From contig NZ_CP010892.1 in the NCBI RefSeq assembly GCF_000931465.1, positions 1,984,001 through 2,048,000 on the forward strand: a stretch of DNA of 64,000 nucleotides, in the 5' to 3' direction. The stretch's first letter is position 1. Every line of letters begins with the position of its first letter. Both the position numbers and the translations under genes were made by a program. Positions 52,777-61,176 of the stretch are shown here, piece after piece. The notes beneath the pieces were generated by a model. The model searched no databases and was not told the origin of the DNA. It was given only the letters and a program-made list of their open reading frames with translations. The DNA comes from Pseudomonas sp. MRSN 12121. Lineage in GTDB: Bacteria; Pseudomonadota; Gammaproteobacteria; Pseudomonadales; Pseudomonadaceae.

Positions 52777-55001
52777 TTTCCGCGCCTCACTTCAATATCC
52801 GCACGGCGCCCGACCTCGGCAGTGATCATGCGAGAGTCAAGGCGAAGATCGATCACCAAGGGCTTGTCCAGGAGCGTTTGCAGGCGCGCCATAGAGGCCG
52901 GAGTTTCGGCTCCAGCGTTCGCTGCACGACTGGCCACACCCGCAGCCCAGGTACTGGCGCCATCCACTGATGTTCCTGTCGCGGTGAGTCCAGTTTGCTG
53001 ATGTGCCAGGCGCTGCGCTTGAGTGGATAGCCAGTCCTGGCCCTGGTCGGGATTCTGGCCCGCCAGGGCAATTCGGTTGCGATAGAAGGCGTCCTGGTAG
53101 GTACGCTGACCATCGTTCAGCAGCTTGTTGCGGGAGACCATGGCCAGGCGGTCTTCATCCGTCCCCTGGACGCTTGATCCACCAACCTGGGCAGCAGACA
53201 CACCCAGAGCAACAGGGGCAAGCCAAGGGGAAATAAAGCCCCCAGGCTTGCCTTTGCTGGCCGTTGAGTTAGCAGGAAGATCAGGCAAACCGCCACCCAG
53301 GGGTAGGTTGTTCGGCCAGTTCGTGACAAATACCGAAGTTACGCCGGTTGCTTCCTCCAGGACTTTGCCTACGGCAATGTTCTTGATGGTTTCGGGGCCG
53401 CCCAGGAACTTGTTCATTAATGCTCCTGCGCCGGCTTTGGCACCGCGCCCAGCGTAGTAACCACCAACACCGAGAGCCGCACCACCGGCCAACATTTGTT
53501 CGCCGGACAAGTTCAAGTCATCGAGCAGGTAGCGCCCCATATCAGCGAAGCCCTTGTTCAGAGGCATAGCCATACGGTCTATTGCCTCGCCCAAAGTTGC
53601 CTTCATACGTGAACCAACAGCGGTTGAACTATTCAGGTTGTCTGCTAGATCCTTCTCAATAATGCCTTTTGCATTATTAATGTCGCCGGTACTTTTAGCG
53701 AAGTTATCTAGACGGTCTCCCGTCAAGAAAGCATTCACACCTTTCTGAGTGTCTTGGTCCATTTTTCCGAAGACTACCCCCATGAATTTCGCGCGATCAC
53801 GGTCCGTCTTTAGTTTTCCATACTTTCTCTTAAGGTCTAGGAAAACATCCTGCGTATTTCGCACATCACCTTTCTTGTCAAAGAAGTCTACTCCCGTCTT
53901 CTTAGTAACTTCTTGTCTGTAACCATCGTTATTAAATGCACGTAACGTTGACTGGGCGAGAGTTCCCAACCGATCAGGCTCAAGCTCAATCAAGGATAGT
54001 GTTTCAACAAACGAAAGGGACTGAGCCATGCTCATGCCAGCCTTTTTAGCATCTGCTCCAACTTTCGGGAAAATACTAGATAGGTTTTCTAGCTCAGCAT
54101 TTCCCAAACGCCCAGCAACAATCATTTTTTGAAGCATGTCCAAGGCGGCCCCTGGTTTGGCCAAGTCAATATCAAATGCACTTGCACCAGTTACCAGCGC
54201 TTTTGCCAATATCCCTGAGTCAGCCCCTGTCACAGCAGTTGATTGAGCTATCGCCTCTGAACTTACCTTGGCCTTTTCATAGGACAGACCACTTGCAACT
54301 AAGGTGTCAAAGCCTGTTTGTACTTGTTCGCGCTCAATGCCGTAGTCTTTTGCTAGGCGCCATTGTTCGTTACGCCATTCTCCTTTTTGTTCACCAGTCA
54401 TCCCCGCCGTTTGTTGAGTTCTGATTAGTTGACGATCTAAGCGGGCACTTCCAGTCAAACCAGATACGACGCCAACCCCAAGACCCAATGCCCCCAACTG
54501 TCCTTGCGCAGTAGTGCCCAGCCCTTTAATACGGTTGAACTCCTGGCGCACGCCCTGGGCAATCGCCTTGAGAGCAACAAGATGGCGTCCGCTGTTCTGC
54601 GCCATGCGACGGAAAGAGGACTCGGTCCGCTCGACACTCTGGCGCAGTGGCTGCACACCCTGACTGCCGGTATTGGCCAATTCGGTTTTGGCGTCCCGTG
54701 CGGCTTTGCGAGCAGCGTTGGCCATCTCTTTAAATTCGGCGGATGTTTTGCTGACCTCAATGCGCGTGCCTGAACCCGCTTGCGCTGTTTCACGCATGGC
54801 GCTACGAATGACTTTGTAACTGTTGGCCCCTACCTGACCGACCTTCCCGATAGCCGAAGAAGCCTTCCAGCTTTCATCGGCCAGGGACTTGGCGCCCTCC
54901 TTACCGGCCTTGCGAAGGTCGCGATTGATCTGCTCGATCTCGCGTCGACTGTTGCCAGCATGGGCTTGAAAGCGTAGCGCTACGCGCAGATCCGAACTCA
55001 T
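52773..55001 (-). CDS. Phage tail tape measure protein
   Basis: A 742-residue tape measure that sets tail length. The N-terminal coiled-coil segments contain FQAHAGNSRREIEQINRDLR. The TP901-type core region (about residues 200-470) includes QAMIVAGRLGNAEL-like motifs and SLSFVETLSLIELEPDRLG. A Gly-rich hydrophobic stretch follows (GAALGVGGYYAGRGAKAGAG). The core region (about 53600-54450) is clearly AT-richer than both ends, so the gene looks mosaic. ATG 55001 follows GGGAG; TTG 55004 is an alternative. Confidence 0.88.
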   Translation of the reverse strand: MSSDLRVALRFQAHAGNSRREIEQINRDLRKAGKEGAKSLADESWKASSAIGKVGQVGANSYKVIRSAMRETAQAGSGTRIEVSKTSAEFKEMANAARKAARDAKTELANTGSQGVQPLRQSVERTESSFRRMAQNSGRHLVALKAIAQGVRQEFNRIKGLGTTAQGQLGALGLGVGVVSGLTGSARLDRQLIRTQQTAGMTGEQKGEWRNEQWRLAKDYGIEREQVQTGFDTLVASGLSYEKAKVSSEAIAQSTAVTGADSGILAKALVTGASAFDIDLAKPGAALDMLQKMIVAGRLGNAELENLSSIFPKVGADAKKAGMSMAQSLSFVETLSLIELEPDRLGTLAQSTLRAFNNDGYRQEVTKKTGVDFFDKKGDVRNTQDVFLDLKRKYGKLKTDRDRAKFMGVVFGKMDQDTQKGVNAFLTGDRLDNFAKSTGDINNAKGIIEKDLADNLNSSTAVGSRMKATLGEAIDRMAMPLNKGFADMGRYLLDDLNLSGEQMLAGGAALGVGGYYAGRGAKAGAGALMNKFLGGPETIKNIAVGKVLEEATGVTSVFVTNWPNNLPLGGGLPDLPANSTASKGKPGGFISPWLAPVALGVSAAQVGGSSVQGTDEDRLAMVSRNKLLNDGQRTYQDAFYRNRIALAGQNPDQGQDWLSTQAQRLAHQQTGLTATGTSVDGASTWAAGVASRAANAGAETPASMARLQTLLDKPLVIDLRLDSRMITAEVGRRADIEVRRGK

Positions 55002-55057
55002 CAAATACTCCCAACGAACTTACAGGGACAAGAAAGGCCCGATATCGAGCCTTGGTA

Positions 55058-55572
55058 TTACTTCCGCTTCGGCAGCGGCTTACGGACGGCCTGACGCTTG
55101 CTGATGATGCGCCTGGCTTTAGGCTTGCCGATGATCAGATCCAGCCGAGCATCGATCTCTGCCCTGGTCATTCGGCGGATTTCGTCGACGCGGTATCCGT
55201 GTCGGACAAGGAAGTGTTCGACTCGACGCCAGTTGGCGTTGCCGCGCTCGGCGGCATGCGCTTTTTTTCCAGCTCAGCATCCGCATCAGCAATCACCGCC
55301 AGGTCAGTTTCGGTCAGCTTTTCGCGGAGCAGTTCGACGCTCAGTGATTCAACTGGAATGTCGCCCAGGGATAACAGCTGGCGCCGGTAAGCGGCGATGG
55401 TGACCAACTGAATGGAGGCGTTCGGGTATTCCTCCTGGACGCTGACCAGGTCACCCGCCATTGCCACCCGCAAAGTGAAATTCTTGTGGCGGCTGCCGGC
55501 GAAATAGACACCGTCGACCAGTTCGGCGGAAATCGTCAGGCCGTCCCATTCTTTATTGGTTTGCTCGCTCAT
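55058..55572 (-). CDS. Tail assembly chaperone with -1 frameshift extension (gp41-type)
   Basis: The unshifted product (55168-55572, 134 residues, MSEQTNKEWDGLTISAELVD to TASTKSAE) is a gp41-like tail assembly chaperone. The heptamer A AAA AAG at 55267-55261 is in frame with codons GAA AAA AAG. A -1 slip continues as AHAAERGNANWRRVEHFLVR and EIRRMTRAEIDARLDLIIGK to TAA at 55060-55058, giving a 171-residue protein. Such paired products are standard for chaperones of long-tailed phages. Confidence 0.8.
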
Positions 55573-55576
55573 TGCG

Positions 55577-55948
55577 TCACTCCGTGTAGTAGTTCAAAGC
55601 TGCGATAGTCAGATCGCGAGTGGCCTCGCCTTCGACCTGGTACTTAGAGCCGGTTTCCACCAGGCTACAGCCCGTCCAGGTTTCGCGATTGCCGCCGCCG
55701 TCCTGGGGATAAACCGTGATCTTGGCGTCGACCAGCGCACGCCAGTCAGGCTCGCCAGTCTTTGGAATGGCTACCGAGATTTTCAGTTCGTGTTCTTCAA
55801 TGCCCTTCGCCGTGCCTGTTGCTCGGCCAGTCTTGTTCATCGTTTTCACGACCTTGCGCCCGGTCTTGAGGTTCGGCTCGACACTGGTTACTTCGTACTC
55901 CGTGCCGTTAATTTCCAGGACAATCAGCCCCACGTAGTCATCAGCCAT
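55577..55948 (-). CDS. Tail tube protein (Mu M-like)
   Basis: A 123-residue tail tube subunit: MADDYVGLIVLEINGTEYEV, EPNLKTGRKVVKTMNKTGRA and GIEEHELKISVAIPKTGEPD. It polymerises into the inner tube inside the contractile sheath. Size is near Mu M. It lies 13 bp after the sheath gene. Confidence 0.88.
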   Translation of the reverse strand: MADDYVGLIVLEINGTEYEVTSVEPNLKTGRKVVKTMNKTGRATGTAKGIEEHELKISVAIPKTGEPDWRALVDAKITVYPQDGGGNRETWTGCSLVETGSKYQVEGEATRDLTIAALNYYTE

Positions 55949-55961
55949 CTAGATTCACTCC

Positions 55962-57059
55962 TTACAAAAGCAGGTCGATACGACCGGCGAACACATGCAG
56001 GCCGTTGACGATATCGGCGGGGATACTGGCTTTGAGCGTGCTTACATCCTGCCCCGAGCGCTCGACAACCAGACCCGCAGCGTTGGCGACGACTTCCTCT
56101 ACGATCTCCGCGTCTTCCAACTTGTTGAGCACGTCGAGTAGTTCACCGCGTACCGCCGCCGGAGTTTTGTTGGTGAGTTTGGAACGTGGGAAGCGCAACC
56201 GAATACGGTCGCGGCACGCCTGGCGAACGTAGTAGAGCGTTCGCATGGTGGTCAGATCGAGCAACGACACGTCCGTCGCGCCGGTTGCCGACTTGGTATA
56301 GGTGCTGACAGCGCGGACGATCTGGACCACATCACCAGCACCGACCTCCAGCGGCGTGACGCCGTTGGCCAGGGCAGTTTCCTGTTCAACACGGCCGAGC
56401 CGCTTGGTGATTGGCGGCACCTCGATACCGCCGAGGACCAGGGTGTTCAGTGGACGCGCTGGATCTTCTTCAGAGGCGATCTGCGCGGCATATGCACACG
56501 CCACCTGGCGATCAGTCGATGCAGTCCCTGGTAGTACGGCCAAGCTGATAGCGCCGGAGTTCAGGCTCGCCGCCAGGGTGGTCGCCGCCGACAACGTAGT
56601 GGTGAGCGCTGCAACACCGATGATGCTCTGTTGCTCGACCGAGTCGGTATAGGTCTGGATGTGGGTGCGCAAGGCAGTCAGGGCTGTCTGGCTGAACCAG
56701 GCCGGCACGAGAATCGTGAAACCGCCCAGGGCGATAGAGTCCAGCGCTGCAACAATGCTCGGCTCAATTTCACCCTCGACCGCAACACCGACAATGGACA
56801 GCGTTGCATAGCGATAAGACTTGATAACAGCCTTGACCATTTCTTGGGCGACGGCGCTGTCTGTCATGGTCCCAGCTTCGATGTCATCTTTTACCTGGGT
56901 TGGCACATGAGGCAGCAAGGTTGCAGCTGCACCCAGCGGAACAATCAGGCAGATGCTCTGTTTGTTGGTTGGCAGATTGCGTACTGCGAGCCTGGTATTG
57001 AACTCGATGTAAACGCCAGGCTTGCGGATCGATGCCGGGATGGTGTCGAACTCAATCAT
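55962..57059 (-). CDS. Tail sheath protein (Mu L-like)
   Basis: A 365-residue contractile sheath protein. The N-terminus FDTIPASIRKPGVYIEFNTR and the C-terminal LKASIPADIVNGLHVFAGRI follow the subtilisin-like sheath family. It is shorter than Mu L (about 495 residues), lacking part of the outer domain, closer in size to P2-type sheaths. It sits between DUF2635 and the tube gene. Confidence 0.9.
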   Translation of the reverse strand: MIEFDTIPASIRKPGVYIEFNTRLAVRNLPTNKQSICLIVPLGAAATLLPHVPTQVKDDIEAGTMTDSAVAQEMVKAVIKSYRYATLSIVGVAVEGEIEPSIVAALDSIALGGFTILVPAWFSQTALTALRTHIQTYTDSVEQQSIIGVAALTTTLSAATTLAASLNSGAISLAVLPGTASTDRQVACAYAAQIASEEDPARPLNTLVLGGIEVPPITKRLGRVEQETALANGVTPLEVGAGDVVQIVRAVSTYTKSATGATDVSLLDLTTMRTLYYVRQACRDRIRLRFPRSKLTNKTPAAVRGELLDVLNKLEDAEIVEEVVANAAGLVVERSGQDVSTLKASIPADIVNGLHVFAGRIDLLL

Positions 57060-57247
57060 TGCTCAGCTCCTTTCGCGGGCTCTTTGGCACTGCCGCGAGT
57101 CTTTTTGCCGGGCAGCAGTTCACCTGCTGCGAGACGGCGCCGGTAATAAGAGGTATCCGGCACATCGACAGATTCGGTGTCGCCGATGTACGCATATGGA
57201 TCTTCTTGCTTGGGCACCTGATGACCAGGTGCGGCGATTACGTGCAT
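57056..57247 (-). CDS. DUF2635 protein (Mu gp38-like)
   Basis: A 63-residue protein (MHVIAAPGHQVPKQEDPYAY, then VDVPDTSYYRRRLAAGELLP, a basic C-terminus) of the DUF2635 family, found just before the sheath gene in Mu-like phages. ATG 57247 overlaps the gp37 stop; the 3' end overlaps the sheath start (ATGA). Function unknown, probably tail assembly. Confidence 0.82.
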   Translation of the reverse strand: MHVIAAPGHQVPKQEDPYAYIGDTESVDVPDTSYYRRRLAAGELLPGKKTRGSAKEPAKGAEQ

Positions 57248-57798
57248 TACACGTCCCTCAGTTCGATGTTGTCGGTAACAGTGATTTCGGGGTTGTCTGC
57301 CGGTACGTGATAGTCCAGGACAATGCGCTTCAACTCCGGCCAATCAGGTTCCGGAACGGTCCAGTCCAGGTCGATGGCGAACGACTGCCCGAGGACCGAG
57401 AGGCTTTGTGCCTGGAACCTTCCGCTGACCAGGTTGTTAAACTCGGTCGGCCGGACCCTGGCGCCATCGGTCTTGTGTTGCCAGTCAGTGAGCAGCCCCA
57501 TGCAGGACTCCCACAGTAAGTAACTGCCCGGGTCGCTGATCTTGGCCTGGAGCTTTCGCTCGCGCTCCGAAGAGATGACTAGGCGAAATACCAGGGCAGC
57601 GGCATAGCGGCGATTGGTGCGCTGCTTAAAGCTGACTTTTGGGGTGGTGATCAGGATCGATGGCCCGCCAGCAATCAGCTTTACCATCTGGTCCGGGTCG
57701 CTCAATTCACCGCCATAGGTCTCAAGGCGCAGACGCGGGACCGCTTGTTTAAGCTCCCCCAGCCTGGCCAGTACGGCGTCTTCCAGTTCAGCCAGCAT
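57247..57798 (-). CDS. Mu gp37-like protein
   Basis: A 183-residue protein of the phage gp37 family (MLAELEDAVLARLGELKQAV, RLRLETYGGELSDPDQMVKL). It is probably a tail terminator or head-tail joining component. AAGGGG lies 5 nt upstream of ATG 57798; GTG 57801 is an alternative. The start overlaps the gp36 stop. Confidence 0.8.
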   Translation of the reverse strand: MLAELEDAVLARLGELKQAVPRLRLETYGGELSDPDQMVKLIAGGPSILITTPKVSFKQRTNRRYAAALVFRLVISSERERKLQAKISDPGSYLLWESCMGLLTDWQHKTDGARVRPTEFNNLVSGRFQAQSLSVLGQSFAIDLDWTVPEPDWPELKRIVLDYHVPADNPEITVTDNIELRDV

Positions 57799-58286
57799 CA
57801 CAACCCCTTCAAGCTGGTTCGCGAGAACAACCGCGGCTGGTGGACGATCTGCAACCCTGAATCACCGGCTTCCGATGCGCCCCGCGCTTCATCCTCGGCG
57901 GCCAGTTTTTCCAGACGCTTGATGATGTCGCGGTAACGAAGTCGCTTCGTTGAGTCTTCAACGGCCGTGCCTTCCAAGTGATAGCGGGCCAATTCAGGTA
58001 GGTCATCCTTGACCCAATCCGGCGCATCCTCGCCGGTCTTGCGAAACCGCAGGTAGAACGAGACCTCGCTACGAGCGCGGCCGATGGCATCGGCGATCCT
58101 GGCCAATGTATCCACAGCGGTTTCCACGTCCTCGGCGGGCCATTCATCCAGTGGCTTGCCTTCGGCAGCGGCCAGCAGCAGCGCGCTTTCGATAGGGTTA
58201 CGTGGAGCCTTGATCGCCAGGGCGGTGATTTCTTCTTCACCAAACCGGTGCATCAGCTGTGCCGCGCTCGGTAACGAGATGTTCAC
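57798..58286 (-). CDS. DUF1320 protein (Mu gp36-like)
   Basis: A 162-residue head-tail connector-type protein of the DUF1320 family: SAAQLMHRFGEEEITALAIK, DTLARIADAIGRARSEVSFY and LPELARYHLEGTAVEDSTKR. It overlaps gp35 by 4 nt (ATGA). Confidence 0.86.
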   Translation of the reverse strand: MNISLPSAAQLMHRFGEEEITALAIKAPRNPIESALLLAAAEGKPLDEWPAEDVETAVDTLARIADAIGRARSEVSFYLRFRKTGEDAPDWVKDDLPELARYHLEGTAVEDSTKRLRYRDIIKRLEKLAAEDEARGASEAGDSGLQIVHQPRLFSRTSLKGL

Positions 58287-58801
58287 TTGGCGTCGTCCTT
58301 GGGTTTGACTGCCCGAGTCTTGGCAGGCTTGGCCGGAGTTTCCGCAGTGTCCTGCGCCTGTTCATCGACCTGGTCAGCATCAGCCGAAGCCTGAGCAAGG
58401 TCAGTGGCCTGGCCGTCACGCTCTACCTGGTCGAGGTCATTCGCACCGTGGTCATCAGGTCCAGGTTGTTCGCTGTCCAGGATTTGTCGGCAGATCTCGC
58501 CCAATGCACTGCCCATAGGTGCAGTGCCTGCTTCAAGCGTTTGCGGCTGGGCAGCTTGTGGGATGTCGGGCGCTTCCGGTAGCGGACCCGAAATGGTCGA
58601 GGTACTTTCATAGCGTTGCTCCGATACCAGGTCCAGACCGTCTTCCTTGACGGCGAGAATCAGTTGAGGCTCTGCAAACAAGGCATCCCATTGCTTGTCC
58701 GTGAAAGCATCTTCGGGCCAGTCTTTCGGCTGGTCGGAGTGGGCCACACCGCAGCGGCGGAAGCCGTTGCGCTTGGAAATAATGGTAACTACAGTCGCCA
58801 T
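58283..58801 (-). CDS. HI1506-related protein (Mu gp35-like)
   Basis: A 172-residue protein. The N-terminal part (MATVVTIISKRNGFRRCGVA, DKQWDALFAEPQLILAVKED) matches the HI1506/Mu gp35 family. The C-terminal half is a low-complexity acidic Asp/Gln/Ala region ending in a basic tail (AVKPKDDAK). It lies just after the major capsid gene; exact role unknown. Confidence 0.8.
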   Translation of the reverse strand: MATVVTIISKRNGFRRCGVAHSDQPKDWPEDAFTDKQWDALFAEPQLILAVKEDGLDLVSEQRYESTSTISGPLPEAPDIPQAAQPQTLEAGTAPMGSALGEICRQILDSEQPGPDDHGANDLDQVERDGQATDLAQASADADQVDEQAQDTAETPAKPAKTRAVKPKDDAK

Positions 58802-58813
58802 GTCGCCCCCCCC

Positions 58814-59719
58814 TTACGCTTCGCCGCTCGAGCCGTAAGCCAACTGCCAGAAGCCGTAGCCACCAGCCGCCCGAGCTTCCGCACCGAACTTGTATTTCTT
58901 GCGGGTGAACACATCGTCCGCTTCGGGATCGACTTGCTGGACGAAGACCGGCGCCTTGCGCTCCTGATAGATGAACGGGCGGATGGGCTTGCTGGTGTCC
59001 AGGAGAAACCAGGCGGTGTCAGAGGTGATCCGGGTCGAAACCACCAGCTCGGCGGTGCCCTTGTAGAGGTTGACCTTGCCGTCTTCCAGGCGATCACTGG
59101 TCAACAGTGCGCGGGCGGTGTCCTCCAGGCCGGGGCCAACCAGGAGAATGGTTGGGTTCACATCCAGAGGGCGCCCCTCATCGTCCTTGAACTTACGCAT
59201 GGCAGTACGTGCCGCGCCATAGCTGGCCTTTGCTGCCGCCTGGGTGGCGATAGAGAGTGGCGCGGTGCCTTTGTTACTGACACTGCCCCGGCCGACCGGG
59301 TGATCCGTGTCGAAGAAGTACTGACCGTCGTAGCAGAGGTTTTCAAAGCCGCCGTTCACCAGCTCATACACGATCTCGTCTGGCAGTTGCTTGGCCGAGA
59401 AACCAGCCATTTGCGCCTGAGGGGCATAGATCCCCAACTGATCGTCTTCAATATGGTTGCGGTCGACCTCAACGGTGGCTTCGAAGTCTTCGTTTTCAAC
59501 GGTGTAGCTGAAGGCCTTGAGGCTCTTAACGTACTTCTCGCCGACCCAGCGGCGCATCTTGGGGAATGCCGACAACCAGGCGTACATGTTGCTCCCGGTC
59601 GTACTCGGAACCTTCATGGCGATTTTTTCCCAGGTGCTGGGTGCCGCTGAGAAGGCATTGTTGAAGAGGGTTTTCAGGGCAACAAAAGCTGCCTGAATCG
59701 AGGACTTATTAACTAACAT
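58814..59719 (-). CDS. Major capsid protein (Mu gpT-like)
   Basis: A 301-residue major head subunit with the Mu gpT signature. It begins MLVNKSSIQAAFVALKTLFN and includes MYAWLSAFPKMRRWVGEKYV, VDRNHIEDDQLGIYAPQAQM and FDTDHPVGRGSVSN. Length matches Mu T (about 305). Confidence 0.94.
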   Translation of the reverse strand: MLVNKSSIQAAFVALKTLFNNAFSAAPSTWEKIAMKVPSTTGSNMYAWLSAFPKMRRWVGEKYVKSLKAFSYTVENEDFEATVEVDRNHIEDDQLGIYAPQAQMAGFSAKQLPDEIVYELVNGGFENLCYDGQYFFDTDHPVGRGSVSNKGTAPLSIATQAAAKASYGAARTAMRKFKDDEGRPLDVNPTILLVGPGLEDTARALLTSDRLEDGKVNLYKGTAELVVSTRITSDTAWFLLDTSKPIRPFIYQERKAPVFVQQVDPEADDVFTRKKYKFGAEARAAGGYGFWQLAYGSSGEA

Positions 59720-59746
59720 GCGCGATGCGCTCCTATATAAGGTGGA

Positions 59747-60142
59747 TTACTCGACCCAAACGCCGTCGGGATCGATGCCGACAATCCGACCGGCAGCGGA
59801 ACGAGTGCCGGTGGCATCGCCAGCAGCAACTGTTTCGTCGTCGACGATGAAGGCGGTCTTGAAGAGATGGGCCTGGGTGATCGTGCCGTCGTTGGTCCAG
59901 CAGAAGGCTTTGCCATGGCGGACCTCGATTTGCAGCGCACCAGCGGCGCCGCCACGGTTGTCGGCGGACTCCTCAGCTCGGCCCAGGTAGGACAGATTCA
60001 GAGCAGCCGAACCAGGGGCGGCGTATCCGGTGGCGTTGGCCACGACCATCGACCCCGCGAAAATCAGGGTATTGGCTGCCACCGGAACGACCAGGACTTC
60101 CGTGTCCTTCATCGGCGTGTTGCGGTCTTGGGTCAGCGACAT
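59747..60142 (-). CDS. Capsid cement/decoration-like protein
   Basis: A 131-residue protein (MSLTQDRNTPMKDTEVLVVP, VAANTLIFAGSMVVANATGY, GVWVE end), beta-rich and small. It sits between the protease/scaffold and capsid genes, where cement proteins are found in related phages. Mu itself lacks a gene here. The assignment is mainly positional. Confidence 0.6.
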   Translation of the reverse strand: MSLTQDRNTPMKDTEVLVVPVAANTLIFAGSMVVANATGYAAPGSAALNLSYLGRAEESADNRGGAAGALQIEVRHGKAFCWTNDGTITQAHLFKTAFIVDDETVAAGDATGTRSAAGRIVGIDPDGVWVE

Positions 60143-60145
60143 GGG

Positions 60146-61129
60146 TTAGCCCTCGCTCTGTTTGGATTTGGCGAACTCGACGGGGTCGATGCCGAGTTGC
60201 TGACACACCGCCTGTTCTTCGGAGTTCAGCGCCGTGGCGGTTTTCGGGTCGGCCTTGGCGCCGAGGCCCGACGCATCAGCCACCACCGGAGCGGCCGCAA
60301 CGAATTCCTTGAAGCGCTGCAACCCGGCCTCGTCCTGGCACATGGCGCGGTGATAGTCGACCGTGGCCGGGGTGATTTTTCCGGCCTGGGTGGCCGAGGT
60401 GATCAGTTCGTCGACGGCCTTGTTGTGTTCGCCTGTCTTGTGAGTGGCCAGCGCTTGCTCGGCGTTGGTAGCTCGGGATAGCAGCGTGTTGTAATCCGCC
60501 CGAGGAACGAACTGTTCCAGGTTCGGCCGCTCGGTGTTCATCGCCTGAGCGGTGGTCTTGAGTTGATTGGTGGCCGCGATGGCCTGTTCTTCGGTGGCGG
60601 TTTCGGGCAAGCCGAGCGCGGCCAAAAGCGCAGGTGAAAGCTTCACTGGCGTGTTCTCCGGGTTTTCTTGGTTGAGAGCAGTCAAAAGGAAGTTGGGTTT
60701 GTTGGTCAGCGCGGCGCTGACCATCTGCACAATGCGAGTGCTGTCGGTTTCGTAATCGAATACGGGGGAGAGAAAGCGGTATTCGCGGCTTTCAATCTGG
60801 AGTGCACCGCGAGGGGTCCATTCGACTTTGGCCCAGAGCCCACCATTGCGGGTCTCAAAACTTTTGATCCAGCCACTGGCTGGGGACTCTAGGCCGACAG
60901 ATGCGCGACGTTGCGTCGCATGTTCCCAATCTATTGGGAGATCAATTGCTCGGGCGACAAAGCTGGATTGCACCAGGTCGGCGGCTAGTTCATCGAATAA
61001 CCATCGACGGCCATCACGGCCAACGACCATCGGACCAGGCGGAATAATCTCCACCCAATCGGGAGCCTGGCCATCGATGAGTTCGACGGAGCTATAGATT
61101 TCTGAATTGAGGGCGAGTTGAGTTTTCAT
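60146..61129 (-). CDS. Head maturation protease with scaffold (Mu gpI/Z-like)
   Basis: A 327-residue protein. The N-terminal protease domain carries LPIDWEHATQRR, with the family His, and SPASGWIKSFETRNGGLWAK, then REYRFLSPVF. The C-terminal half (about residues 190-327) is helical and scaffold-like; Met at MNTERPNLEQ could be an internal start for a separate scaffold (Mu gpZ). A 10-bp inverted repeat overlaps the start codon. Confidence 0.88.
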   Translation of the reverse strand: MKTQLALNSEIYSSVELIDGQAPDWVEIIPPGPMVVGRDGRRWLFDELAADLVQSSFVARAIDLPIDWEHATQRRASVGLESPASGWIKSFETRNGGLWAKVEWTPRGALQIESREYRFLSPVFDYETDSTRIVQMVSAALTNKPNFLLTALNQENPENTPVKLSPALLAALGLPETATEEQAIAATNQLKTTAQAMNTERPNLEQFVPRADYNTLLSRATNAEQALATHKTGEHNKAVDELITSATQAGKITPATVDYHRAMCQDEAGLQRFKEFVAAAPVVADASGLGAKADPKTATALNSEEQAVCQQLGIDPVEFAKSKQSEG

Positions 61130-61157
61130 GCCGCCAGTGTGAAAGGGCTGGCGGCAT
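61128..61157. promoter_or_regulatory. Inverted repeat over the gpI start
   Basis: ATGCCGCCAG (61128-61137) and CTGGCGGCAT (61148-61157) form a perfect 10-bp stem with a 10-nt loop, ending at the gpI initiation codon on the minus strand. It lacks a T-run, so a translational control hairpin is more likely than a terminator. Confidence 0.5.
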
Positions 61158-61171
61158 TACTGAGTATCAGC
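61158..61171 (-). repeat. 14-bp repeat upstream of gpI
   Basis: GCTGATACTCAGTA on the minus strand, identical to the copy at 49717-49730 upstream of gp46. The copies are 29 and 31 bp from the downstream start codons, with partial matching beyond the core (CTTwAACsss on the 5' side). Confidence 0.6.
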
Positions 61172-61176
61172 GGGGT

